A stretch of DNA of 64,000 nt from Jatrophihabitans cynanchi (GTDB lineage: Bacteria > Actinomycetota > Actinomycetes > Mycobacteriales > Jatrophihabitantaceae), in contig NZ_CP097463.1 in the NCBI RefSeq assembly GCF_027247405.1, positions 3,844,001 to 3,908,000 of the forward strand, read 5' to 3'. The notes under the pieces were generated by a model. It searched no databases and was not told the DNA's origin. It worked only from the letters and a program-made list of their open reading frames with translations. The position numbers and the translations under genes were made by a program. Below are positions 43,479 through 52,023 of this stretch, piece by piece; position 1 is the first letter of the stretch; each line of letters begins with the position of its first letter.

Positions 43479-43540
43479 CTATTCGGCATTTCCAACGCGT
43501 ATTCACTATTATCAAGCCTTTCGCAAGAACGGCACGCATG

Positions 43541-43580
43541 CTACCAATAATGGTAGGAAGGTCACCCCTTCCGGGGTGAC
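43541..43580. other. Paired hairpins before the relaxase, candidate oriT
   Basis: CTACCA-ATAA-TGGTAG (43541-43556) and GTCACCCC-TTCC-GGGGTGAC (43561-43580) are two perfect inverted repeats 4 bases apart, in a stretch of about 130 bases that is clearly AT-rich. They end 40 bases before the relaxase start. MobF origins of transfer usually lie beside the relaxase gene and contain such hairpins. A terminator role for the second hairpin is possible. Confidence 0.4.
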
Positions 43581-43620
43581 ATGAAATGCATTGTTGGTTG
43601 TTATTGAATGGTGTTGGTTA

Positions 43621-46600
43621 ATGCACGGCGGGATGAAGACGTACCGGGGTTCACCGGCTGCTGCACGCAACTATGTGGAGGCCGGTCGGGGCCGCGCGGA
43701 CGACTACTACCTGACCGAGGGCGCCGGGATCGCGGAGCGTTTTGCGGTCTCCCCAGATACCGGGGTGCGCCGGTTGGAGCCGTTGACCGGTGCGGCATAC
43801 GAGAGCTGGGTGGCCGGGGTGGATCCGGACACTGGCGTACCGAAGGGCCGGCTGCGCCATGACGAGAAGGCGGTTCGGTTCGTCGAGGTCGTCGTGAACG
43901 GACCCAAGTCCTGGTCCCTGGCCGCAGAATTACATCCCGATATCTCGGAGGCCTATGACGCGGCGCAAGAGCGCGCCGCGACGCAGATTATCGCGTGGTT
44001 GGCGCAGCACGCGACCACCCGGGTGGGTCCACGGGGCGCGCAGGTGCAGGTGCCGGTGCAGCAGCTGGAGGCGGTGACGGTGCGGCACCACACGTCCCGG
44101 GCCGGGGATCCGCATCGGCATCTGCATCTGCAGATCAACGCCCGGGTGTTCGCCGCGGGACGCTGGCGCGGTCTGCACACGGTCGGGGTGCGTGACTCGT
44201 TGGATGCGATCAACGGTATCGGGCACGCCGCGGTCATGACCGATCCGCAATTTCGCCAGGCGCTCGCCCGCAACGGTCTGACCGTCAATCCCGACTCGGG
44301 CGAGGTCACCGAGCTGGCCGAATTCGTCGGTCCGTTCAGTGCCCGGGCGGCACAGATCGGCCGCAACATCGAGCGCTACGAAGCCGACTGGCGCGCCGCA
44401 CACCCCGGACACGAACCCGGCCCCGCGCTGCGCCGCGGCTGGGATACGCGGGCCTGGGCAGAGGACCGTCCGGACAAGATCGTGCCGCGCGACGGGGCCG
44501 AGTTGACGGGGCGGTGGGTCGAGGAACTGCGTGCGCTCGGGTATCGGGACAGCCACGTGAGGGGGCGTGTGGATGCGGCTGCGGTCGGTGAGCTGGACCG
44601 CGACCGCGCAGTCAGCGAGGTGTTGGCACGGCTCGCGGCGCGCCGCTCGGGATGGAACGCCGCCGACATCCGCGGCGAGGTCGAGCAGCTGCTCGCGCGC
44701 CGCAACATCGTCACCGAACCCGGCGTGCGCAGCGAGTTGGCCGAGGATCTGACCGCCCGGGCGCTGGCCGAGTGCGTGCCGCTGCTCGACCGCCTTGAGG
44801 TTCCCGAGCACATCCGGGCACTCAGCTCCCGGCAGGTGCTCGAGGTCGAAGCCGACCTCACCGCTCGCCTTGCCGCACGCGCCAACACCACGCAGACCAC
44901 TGTGCGGGAGGGCCGCGAAGACGCTCTTGAGGACGGTTTCGAGGGCCTTGACGGGGCACAGCGTGAGGTCGTCGCCGCGCTCAGCGGTGACCGCCGGCTG
45001 GTGGTCGTGGAGGGCGCCGCCGGAGCCGGGAAGACCACCACCCTGGCCGCCGCCCGCACCGCCATCGACGCGCAGGGCGCCCGGCTGATGGTGGTGACCC
45101 CGACGTTGAAAGCCGCCAACGTCGCCGCCCGGCAGGTCGGCTCGCGGGCGTCGTCGGCGGCGTGGCTGGCCTATCAGCATGGTTTCCGGTGGGACGAGCA
45201 CGGTAACTGGACCCGCCTCGCCGTCGGCGAGATTGACCCGCACACCGGTCTCGCCCACGCTGGCCCGCGCCTGGACGCGAGGCTGCGTGCGGGCGATCTG
45301 CTGCTGGTGGACGAGGCCGGCATGCTCGATCAGGACACCGCCCGCGCGCTGCTGATCATCGCCGACGAGCACCAGGCGCGGCTCACCTTCCTGGGTGACC
45401 GGCACCAACTGCCGGCAGTCGGACGCGGTGGTGTGCTCGATCTCGCGGCCCGCTGGAGCGACCCCGCCGGCTGCCTCACGCTGGACACGGTGCACCGGTT
45501 CACCTGCACCGGTCCGGACGGCGCCCGGGTGAGCGTTCCGGACGAGCAGTACGCGCAGCTGAGTCTGGCGATGCGCACCGGCGAGGACCCGGGCGCGGTG
45601 TTCGACGCACTGCTGGCCCGCGATCAGATCCGGGTCCATGCCGGCGACCCGGATCGCGTCGCTGCGCTCGCCGACACCGCCGTCCAAGCCCTCGATGCCG
45701 GGTCGCCGGCAGCTGTCGTGGCCGACACCCGCGAACAGGTCACCGGGCTGAATGCGGCGATCCGTGAACGCCTGATCGCCCTCGGGCTCGTCGACGACCG
45801 GCGCACGGTTACGACTCGGGCGGGGGAGCGGATCGGGGTCGGGGACCTCATCGCGACCCGCCGCAACAACACCGAGCTGGGTGTCGCGAACCGCGACACC
45901 TGGACCCTCACCCAGCTCGCAGCGGACGGGCAGGTCACCGTTACCGGACAGCACGGCGACCGGACGCTGCCTGCGTCTTATGTGCGTGAGCATGTCGAGC
46001 TCGCCTACGCCAGCACGGTGCACGGCGCGCAGGGCGAGACCATCGACAGCGCGCACCTGCTGCTCGGTGAGCACACCAGCGCCGCGTCGGCCTACGTCGC
46101 GATGACCCGCGGCCGGCACACCAACACCGCCCACCTCGTCGCCGACAGCACCCAGGACGCGCGGGAGCAGTGGCTCGCGGCCTTCGGCCGCGACCGCGCC
46201 GACCTCGGTCCGGCCCACGCCGCACAGCTCGCCGCGCAGCAAGCGAGCCGGTACGCGACCGGCCGCCCTGTCGAACAAGTGCTGGTCGAGCTACGGAAGG
46301 AATGGGACACCGAGGCCCGCTGCCGTGAACGGCTCGACCGGGCCGTGCCGATCCGCGACCAGCTGAGCGAGATCGTGGTACTGCGCCGCGACCACAGCAG
46401 CCAACTCGCACCACTCGCGGCGCAGTACGAGGAGGCCAAACACGCCGCCGCCGACGCGGCCGCCCGCGCAGCGCACGCCGCGGCCGCCATCGCGGCCCAG
46501 GCCGATCACCTGCGCGGACGCCTTCAGGCCCAATGGGACGCCCAACGCGATGCGGCCCGCAGCCAGGCGCGGATCGTCTTGGCCGGTCCCGGCCGCCTTG

Positions 46601-47241
46601 GACTGCGGCTGGTCGCGGTGAACCGGGCCACCGAGCAGCTGGCCCGCTGGTCCCTGAGCTGGCAACCGATCCTGCCCGACATGCCCACCAGCACCCGCCA
46701 GATCGCCTACTACGCCAACCGCTACGACAACCCGGCCAGCCTGCACGCCGCCTTCGAGCGGTACGCCCACGAACAAGCCGAACAGGCCCACCCCGACGAC
46801 GGGCAGCTGCTCGCCGCCGTCGAGGCGACCATTCGCGAGCGCGAGCACGCCTGGCGCCAGCTCCACGACACCCGCCGCGCGCACGCCGCGCAGCTCGGCC
46901 GGTACGGACGGCTGGCCCACACCGAGAACCCGGGCGAGCGGATCGAGCAACTCGACCACGACATCAATCACGACCGCTCCCACCTGGCTACCGCTCGGGC
47001 GCGCATCGCCCAGCTCACCGCCGAGCCCGCGATCCACAGCCGGCCACCGGAGTTCCTCACCACCGAACACCAGAGCTGGAAGACCGACCGCGACAGCGAA
47101 CGCGAAGCCGCGCAACTCATCCGCGCGGCCCGCGCCGCCGCCGAATCCGAAGCAGCCGCCCGCGAGCGGATCCGCTACACCGCCAACCAGGACCGGTACC
47201 AGAGCCCAGCGCCGCACCACGGGCCCAGCATCGGCCGCTGA
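43621..47241 (+). CDS. MobF relaxase-helicase (TrwC/TraI type)
   Basis: A protein of about 1206 residues that would nick oriT and unwind the transferred strand. The relaxase domain (about 1-300) starts MKTYRGSPAAARNYVEAG, has Tyr residues in DDYYLTEG, NGPKSWSLAAELHPD and the metal-binding three-His motif in DPHRHLHLQINAR. The helicase part (about 440-850) has Walker A VVEGAAGAGKTTTL, Walker B LLLVDEAGMLDQ and AYASTVHGAQGETIDSAHLL. The C-terminal 300 residues are Ala/Arg/Glu-rich and helical. It appears intact, the largest gene of the element. Confidence 0.92.
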   Translation: MHGGMKTYRGSPAAARNYVEAGRGRADDYYLTEGAGIAERFAVSPDTGVRRLEPLTGAAYESWVAGVDPDTGVPKGRLRHDEKAVRFVEVVVNGPKSWSLAAELHPDISEAYDAAQERAATQIIAWLAQHATTRVGPRGAQVQVPVQQLEAVTVRHHTSRAGDPHRHLHLQINARVFAAGRWRGLHTVGVRDSLDAINGIGHAAVMTDPQFRQALARNGLTVNPDSGEVTELAEFVGPFSARAAQIGRNIERYEADWRAAHPGHEPGPALRRGWDTRAWAEDRPDKIVPRDGAELTGRWVEELRALGYRDSHVRGRVDAAAVGELDRDRAVSEVLARLAARRSGWNAADIRGEVEQLLARRNIVTEPGVRSELAEDLTARALAECVPLLDRLEVPEHIRALSSRQVLEVEADLTARLAARANTTQTTVREGREDALEDGFEGLDGAQREVVAALSGDRRLVVVEGAAGAGKTTTLAAARTAIDAQGARLMVVTPTLKAANVAARQVGSRASSAAWLAYQHGFRWDEHGNWTRLAVGEIDPHTGLAHAGPRLDARLRAGDLLLVDEAGMLDQDTARALLIIADEHQARLTFLGDRHQLPAVGRGGVLDLAARWSDPAGCLTLDTVHRFTCTGPDGARVSVPDEQYAQLSLAMRTGEDPGAVFDALLARDQIRVHAGDPDRVAALADTAVQALDAGSPAAVVADTREQVTGLNAAIRERLIALGLVDDRRTVTTRAGERIGVGDLIATRRNNTELGVANRDTWTLTQLAADGQVTVTGQHGDRTLPASYVREHVELAYASTVHGAQGETIDSAHLLLGEHTSAASAYVAMTRGRHTNTAHLVADSTQDAREQWLAAFGRDRADLGPAHAAQLAAQQASRYATGRPVEQVLVELRKEWDTEARCRERLDRAVPIRDQLSEIVVLRRDHSSQLAPLAAQYEEAKHAAADAAARAAHAAAAIAAQADHLRGRLQAQWDAQRDAARSQARIVLAGPGRLGLRLVAVNRATEQLARWSLSWQPILPDMPTSTRQIAYYANRYDNPASLHAAFERYAHEQAEQAHPDDGQLLAAVEATIREREHAWRQLHDTRRAHAAQLGRYGRLAHTENPGERIEQLDHDINHDRSHLATARARIAQLTAEPAIHSRPPEFLTTEHQSWKTDRDSEREAAQLIRAARAAAESEAAARERIRYTANQDRYQSPAPHHGPSIGR

Positions 47242-47663
47242 CCCTCACACGCAGCCGCTGACACTGCCGTCGGCCGCGCCGTGCAGCAATCGGCGTACCG
47301 ATTGCACCGATCGCGCGCCCCACCTGACCAGCGACGACAACCAGCCACCGCAGCGACCCACGTCCTTTCCCCGACGCCAAACCCTTGTCAGTAGCAACAG
47401 CACCCCAGCACCAACAGGTAACGATTTCACGATCGGAGAATTCGCAGCTGCCGCATCCAAGCGTGCTGGAGGCACGTGACCCGCATACAGCGATCGACCA
47501 CTACCCCGACGCGTCAACGTCGACGACGGCGCGCACTCGATGACACTCGATGATCACGATCCGCTAACAGTGGGGCGCCGGGTGGCGCCAATCGGCCCGA
47601 TTTTGCACCTGTCCCTAGTGATAGCCCCACCGCTGATGAACCACCCACCACGAGGAGGAACCG
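47242..47663. other. Spacer between relaxase and excisionase
   Basis: Neither strand has a frame with a recognisable domain. ACGAGGAGGAACCG just before 47664 is a strong ribosome site for the excisionase. The promoter of the excisionase is probably here; nothing more could be identified. Confidence 0.4.
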
Positions 47664-47900
47664 ATGAACCCGCAATCGCACGACGAGCGTCCCCACGACC
47701 CGCGCGGACAGAACGACCAACTGCTCACCATCACCGAAGCCGCCGAACTGCTGCGCGCACCCGTCGCGACCCTGCGCTACTGGCGCCACCTCGGCACCGG
47801 ACCACGAAGCTTCCGAGTCGGCCGCGGCGTGCGCTACTGGCGCCACGACATCCTCGACTGGCTGCACCACCAAAGCGACGACGGACCCCACGCCGCCTGA
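47664..47900 (+). CDS. Excisionase-like MerR/HTH_17 DNA-binding protein
   Basis: A 78-residue protein with LLTITEAAELLRAPVATLRY, WRHLGTGPRSFRVGRGVRYW and HDILDWLHH, the small winged-helix fold of excisionases and AlpA-like proteins. It would bend att DNA and direct the integrase towards excision. A consensus ribosome site precedes it. The integrase is 8 kb away, separated by later insertions. Confidence 0.85.
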   Translation: MNPQSHDERPHDPRGQNDQLLTITEAAELLRAPVATLRYWRHLGTGPRSFRVGRGVRYWRHDILDWLHHQSDDGPHAA

Positions 47901-47974
47901 CGTAGACGCGACCCGCCGCCATGGCAATTAGCCAAATATGTGCGATACCGTGCTGTTCTTGTACGGTAATGCAC

Positions 47975-48544
47975 ATGACGGCGTATGACGACGTACTCGA
48001 GGTTGCGGTCGACAACCATGGCTACGTGACCACGCGCGATGCCGTCACCGCGGGTATCGATCCGGTCGTGCTGCGCAAACTGGCCGCAGCTGGCCGCCTG
48101 GAACGTACCGCGCAGGGCGTTTACCGGGTCCCGATCCTCGCCGGCGGCGCGCACTCCGCGTACGCGGAGGCCGTTGCCTGGACACGGGGGCGCGGAGTCA
48201 TCTCGCACGAGTCGGCACTCGATCTGGTCGATCTGTGCGATGTGAACCCGCCACTGATCCACCTGACCGTGCCGAGCAACTACGCCCCACGTCGCCGAGG
48301 CGGCGATCAGTATCGCGTATGGCGGCGCACCCTGGACCCGGCGTCGATCATCATCTATGACGGGCTGCCGGTGGTGCGCCCGGCCGACTCGATCCGGGAA
48401 TGTCTTGCCTACGGCACCGACGCGCAGTTGCTGCGACAAGCATCCGAGGCCGCGGTGCGCGAGGGATTCCTGACGCGAGGCGAGCGGGCGTCACTCGACG
48501 CAGAGATCGACTCGCGACGACAGGCAGGAGGTCGGCGACGATGA
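47975..48544 (+). CDS. AbiEi-type antitoxin family protein
   Basis: A 189-residue protein with an N-terminal winged helix (LEVAVDNHGYVTTRDAVTAG, LRKLAAAGRLERTAQGVYRV) and a C-terminal part with YAEAVAWTRGRGVISHESAL, HLTVPSNYAPRRRG and DGLPVVRPADSIRECL. This is the layout of AbiEi (type IV antitoxin, transcriptional autoregulator). The start ATG at 47975 fits the domain. The following gene overlaps by ATGA but does not encode a full AbiEii toxin. Confidence 0.8.
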   Translation: MTAYDDVLEVAVDNHGYVTTRDAVTAGIDPVVLRKLAAAGRLERTAQGVYRVPILAGGAHSAYAEAVAWTRGRGVISHESALDLVDLCDVNPPLIHLTVPSNYAPRRRGGDQYRVWRRTLDPASIIIYDGLPVVRPADSIRECLAYGTDAQLLRQASEAAVREGFLTRGERASLDAEIDSRRQAGGRRR

Positions 48545-48687
48545 CCGAGTCAACGCCGGGAACGCCGATCGAGCCGCCTTCGAGCCTGACCTCGCTGCGC
48601 GCTCGGCTGCGCAACCACGCCCGAGGGTTGCATCAGCTCGAGACGCGCGTGCAGCGTCGATTGGCTGCGGCGAGGATGCACGCCTGA
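48541..48687 (+). pseudogene. Truncated partner of AbiEi
   Basis: The ATG overlaps the antitoxin stop, where the AbiEii nucleotidyltransferase gene normally begins. Only 48 codons are open: SLTSLRARLRNHARGLHQLE and so on, the first part resembling an AbiEii start. A further stretch in another frame (TRFEEYARASSPGLLRMGSN, 48689-48800) may be more of the relic. No nucleotidyltransferase motif is left. From 48830 to 49006 nothing was recognised. Confidence 0.45.
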
Positions 48688-49006
48688 GACGACGAGGTTC
48701 GAGGAGTATGCCCGGGCGAGCTCGCCTGGGTTGCTCCGGATGGGATCGAACGATCGCCGGCTCGCGCCACCGGTTGAGGCGCTGGTTGACCAATTGATCT
48801 TTCTCGGAGTAAACCGTGTGTTACCTCCATCCTGACGGTTGCAGAGCAGCCCCATCTGGAGCGGGTTGTCTCCGTTACGCGCGGCCAGCCTGTCGTGCCT
48901 GTCGTGTACGCATCGGCGTCGTCACCAGAGGGGGATGCGGTCATGGACGAAGGTCCCGAGGCACGCTCTTTATACGAAGCGCGGCGTGGTTCTATGCAGC
49001 ATTGCA

Positions 49007-50596
49007 GAGCCTGTCAAGTCTTCTGTGTAAGTGGTCAAGATCGTTGGGTTAGAGGCCGGCGGGGAGCCGGCCGGGGTAGGCCAGGTCGAGGGCGTTGATG
49101 GCGGCGCGCCAGCCGGTGGTGGTGGCGCCTTCGATCAGGCGGGGCGGGGCGGTGCGCTTGTTCGCCGGCTTGCCTTTGTCCTTCTCTCGCAGAGCGGCGC
49201 GCTTGTCTTCGATGTCGAGGATGGCCAGCCAGATGAGCTTGATGATGGCGTCGTCATTGGGGAACTGGCCACGGTTCTTGATGATCTTGCGGAGCTGGTA
49301 GTTCAACGACTCGATCGAGTTGGTGGTGTAGATGACCTTGCGAACCTCCAGTGGGAAGGCCAGGAACGGCACGAACCGGTCCCAGGCTCGTTCCCACGCT
49401 GCGACGGTGGCGCCGTACTTCTTGCCGAGTTCGGAGTCGGCGAACGTGGTGAGCTCGTCGAAGGCGGCGTCGGCGTTGACCGCGGTGTAGATCGGCTTGA
49501 GCGCCGCAGCGACGGCCTTGCGGTCGTTGTAGGACACGTAACGCAGCGAGGCGCGAATCAGGTGGACCACGCAGGTCTGCACCACTGTCTGCGGCCAGGT
49601 CGACTCGACCGCCTCTGGCAGCCCGACCAGGCCGTCGCAGCAGGCGATCAGCACGTCGCGCACTCCGCGGTTGCGCAGCTCGCCGAGCACCTGGTTCCAG
49701 AACCGAGCGCCTTCTTGCTGCTGAACCCACAAGCCCAGCACGTGCTTCACGCCGTCGGTATCGACGCCGATCACCACGTGACAGGCCTTGTTGCGCACTA
49801 CGTTCTGGTCGCGGACCTTCACCACCAGGGCGTCGATGAAGATCACCGGATAGACCGCGTCCAGGGGACGGGTCTGCCAGGCCTTGACCTCTTCGAGGAC
49901 CTCGTCGGTGATCTTGGAGATCGTGTCATGGGACAGCTCGGTGCCATAGACCCGCTGCAGGTGGTGGCCGATGTCGCGCACCGTCATCCCACCGGCATAG
50001 AGGCTGATGATCATGTCCGACAGGCCGCCGAGGCGGCGGGTCCCCTTCGGTACCAGCCGGGGCGTGAAGCTGCCGACCCGATCCCGCGGCGTGTCCAGAT
50101 CGACCGGCCCGACCTCGGTCAACAACGTCTTCGGCGTCGACCCGTTACGGGAGTTGCCAGACCCGGCCCCGGCCGGGTCACCACGCTCGTAGCCCAAGTG
50201 ATCGGTGAGCTCGGCCTCGAGTCCACGCTCGAGCACCGCCTTGATCATCTCCGGCAGGAACCCGCCGTCGCCGGTCAACGCGACACCGTCGTCACCGACC
50301 TTCGACATCAGATCGTCCAGCCAGCCCTGCCCGGCCATCTCGGCCACCAGCTTGCGCGCCGCCACCCGCGCCGGTGGCACCGGCTCGTCCTTGCGGCTGC
50401 GCTTGGCCATGTCCTCCAGTGTCGCCGACACCAGCTGATCGGCCACCGCCGACGGCACCTCGTTCACCGCAGCGGCCCGGCCGCCCGGCATCATCGTGAT
50501 CGTCATGATCGTGTTCTCCGATCTGTGCGACAGCTCCCGCAGGAGCCTCCCGCACGGGGTTAGCTCAACCCCTCACACAGACCATCTGACACGCCC
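49007..50596 (-). mobile_element. IS256-type element 1, with 8-bp target duplication
   Basis: The ends are imperfect inverted repeats of about 29 bases (GAGCCTGTCAAGTCTTCTGT at the left; the right end reads GGGCGTGTCAGATGGTCTGT on the minus strand). GCATTGCA flanks both sides (48999-49006 and 50597-50604), the 8-bp duplication expected for IS256. Length 1590 bases. All parts look intact, suggesting a recent insertion. Confidence 0.92.
49049..50506 (-). CDS. IS256-type transposase
   Basis: A 485-residue mutator-type DDE transposase. Blocks are TPKTLLTEVGPVDLDTPRDR, LYAGGMTVRDIGHHLQRVYG, YPVIFIDALVVKVRD (Asp), VLIACCDGLVGLPEAVESTW (Asp), TCVVHLIRASLRYVSYNDRK and VIYTTNSIESLNYQLRKIIK, with the catalytic Glu in between. 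Full length and without frameshift. Confidence 0.95.
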   Translation of the reverse strand: MTITMMPGGRAAAVNEVPSAVADQLVSATLEDMAKRSRKDEPVPPARVAARKLVAEMAGQGWLDDLMSKVGDDGVALTGDGGFLPEMIKAVLERGLEAELTDHLGYERGDPAGAGSGNSRNGSTPKTLLTEVGPVDLDTPRDRVGSFTPRLVPKGTRRLGGLSDMIISLYAGGMTVRDIGHHLQRVYGTELSHDTISKITDEVLEEVKAWQTRPLDAVYPVIFIDALVVKVRDQNVVRNKACHVVIGVDTDGVKHVLGLWVQQQEGARFWNQVLGELRNRGVRDVLIACCDGLVGLPEAVESTWPQTVVQTCVVHLIRASLRYVSYNDRKAVAAALKPIYTAVNADAAFDELTTFADSELGKKYGATVAAWERAWDRFVPFLAFPLEVRKVIYTTNSIESLNYQLRKIIKNRGQFPNDDAIIKLIWLAILDIEDKRAALREKDKGKPANKRTAPPRLIEGATTTGWRAAINALDLAYPGRLPAGL

Positions 50597-50721
50597 GCAT
50601 TGCATGCGCTTCAGACCATCTGCACGCGGTGGCAGGGCTCCACCGAATGTGCATTCTCGCCTCATGACGATAGATGGCCAAACATTGGCGCCAACGCGCC
50701 GCATAGATCGAAAGGTTTAGC

Positions 50722-51288
50722 ATGAAGAAGTTCTCCGCTTTACCCGGCGCGGTTCTTGCGCTGGGCGTCCTTGCGGCCGGTCTGCTCATAGCGACCGTGC
50801 CGGCCTCGGCAACACCCAGCGCGTCAACAAGCCAGCCCGACCCGGTGAGTTTCCGGAAGGTTATTACGATCGCTCACGGCCCAGACTCCGAGGCGGTCGT
50901 TGAAGTTCCTGTCGATGCGACGGGCGCTGCATCGACGATGGTGACTACTGATGTCGACACCGGCTGCCCATCGGGCTATGCCTGCCTATATACCGACAAC
51001 ACGGATATCCTGGGCCCTACGCATCCGCATACCAATTACTACTACTACGGATACGACAACTTCAGCAATGTCACGGGGAACCACTATATTGTCAATAACC
51101 AAACCGGTGGCGCTCGCGTTTACCTGTGCACAGGCTACAACGGTACGAATTGCACGACACCGAATCCTCCGTTCTACACCCCTGGATATGGGAATCTCAA
51201 CTACATCAAGGCGGGCTACTTCACCAACTACAACTTTACCCCTATCAATTCGATGGTCCTGTGCGCAGGCGCAGGCAGTTGCCCCTGA
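50722..51288 (+). CDS. Secreted peptidase inhibitor I36-like protein
   Basis: A 188-residue precursor with a signal peptide (LALGVLAAGLLIATVPASA) and a ribosome site GAAAGG. The mature part contains GCPSGYACLYTDNTDILGPT, YYYYGYDNFSNVTGNHYIVN, ARVYLCTGYNGTNC and INSMVLC: the CPxGxxCLY start and Tyr/Asn-rich strands of the I36 / beta-gamma crystallin-like secreted family of actinobacteria. Six Cys would form disulfides. Together with the cluster at 36470-40048 the element carries at least two proteins of this style. Confidence 0.75.
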   Translation: MKKFSALPGAVLALGVLAAGLLIATVPASATPSASTSQPDPVSFRKVITIAHGPDSEAVVEVPVDATGAASTMVTTDVDTGCPSGYACLYTDNTDILGPTHPHTNYYYYGYDNFSNVTGNHYIVNNQTGGARVYLCTGYNGTNCTTPNPPFYTPGYGNLNYIKAGYFTNYNFTPINSMVLCAGAGSCP

Positions 51289-51507
51289 TCTCGCTACCCC
51301 AATGTCGGTGTAACAGCTGAGCGGTGGGGACCGGCGCCGCGCGACCCACGCCGCCGGTCCCCACCAACAGTCCATCCGGCTGCGCGCCTCGTGGGTGTCG
51401 GCGGGTACGGGCAGGGCCTGGCTCGCCGCCGATCGTGCATCTCGGGATGTAAACATTTCGCGCGTCCGGGCGCGTTAGATGGAGAGACACCGGATCCGAA
51501 TCGAGGT

Positions 51508-52002
51508 GTGGGCTTGGACTTCGAGACCTATGTAGCGCAGTCGCGAACTGGCTTGCTGCGTCTGGCGATCGTCGTTACGGACGATCGTGAACTCGCCCAG
51601 GATGTGGTCCAAGAAGTGCTGATGAAGGCCGGCCAACGATGGGCCAAGATTGGCCGTCTCGACCACCCGCATGCGTACGTGCGGCGGATGCTGAGCAACG
51701 AGATCATTTCCTGGCACCGCAAATGGGGACGCGTGGAGAGCCGTCCTGCACTGGAACTCGATCGCGCAATTCCCGACCCGGCCGGGGCGGTGGATCGCCG
51801 AGAAGCGCTCCTGCGGGAGGTGGCACGGCTTCCCGTCCAGCAGCGAAGTGCGATCGCCCTACGCTATTTCGAAGATCTCTCTGATGAACAGATCGGCGTG
51901 GTGCTCGGCTGCCGTCCCGCGACGGTCCGGGCGCACCTTCATCGAGCGCTTAAGACTCTGCGCGTCGAATCCACGCTCGAAGCACTGAACCCGATTCGCT
52001 GA
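51508..52002 (+). CDS. ECF sigma factor (SigE-like group)
   Basis: A 164-residue sigma factor. Region 2 is DFETYVAQSRTGLLRLAIVV, TDDRELAQDVVQEVLMKAGQ, HPHAYVRRMLSNEIISWHR; region 4 is LPVQQRSAIALRYFEDLSDE, QIGVVLGCRPATVRAHLHRA. The GTG at 51508 is used (TTG at 51514 is possible). It is followed after 21 bases by a membrane protein that may act as its anti-sigma factor. Target promoters are unknown; the secreted-protein gene next to it is one candidate. Confidence 0.88.
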   Translation: MGLDFETYVAQSRTGLLRLAIVVTDDRELAQDVVQEVLMKAGQRWAKIGRLDHPHAYVRRMLSNEIISWHRKWGRVESRPALELDRAIPDPAGAVDRREALLREVARLPVQQRSAIALRYFEDLSDEQIGVVLGCRPATVRAHLHRALKTLRVESTLEALNPIR

Positions 52003-52023
52003 CAGAGTACGCAGGAGGTACCG

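Noticed and set aside
43930-46278. A 782-codon frame antisense to the relaxase
   Set aside because: No domain and no start signal; the relaxase frame has all catalytic motifs.
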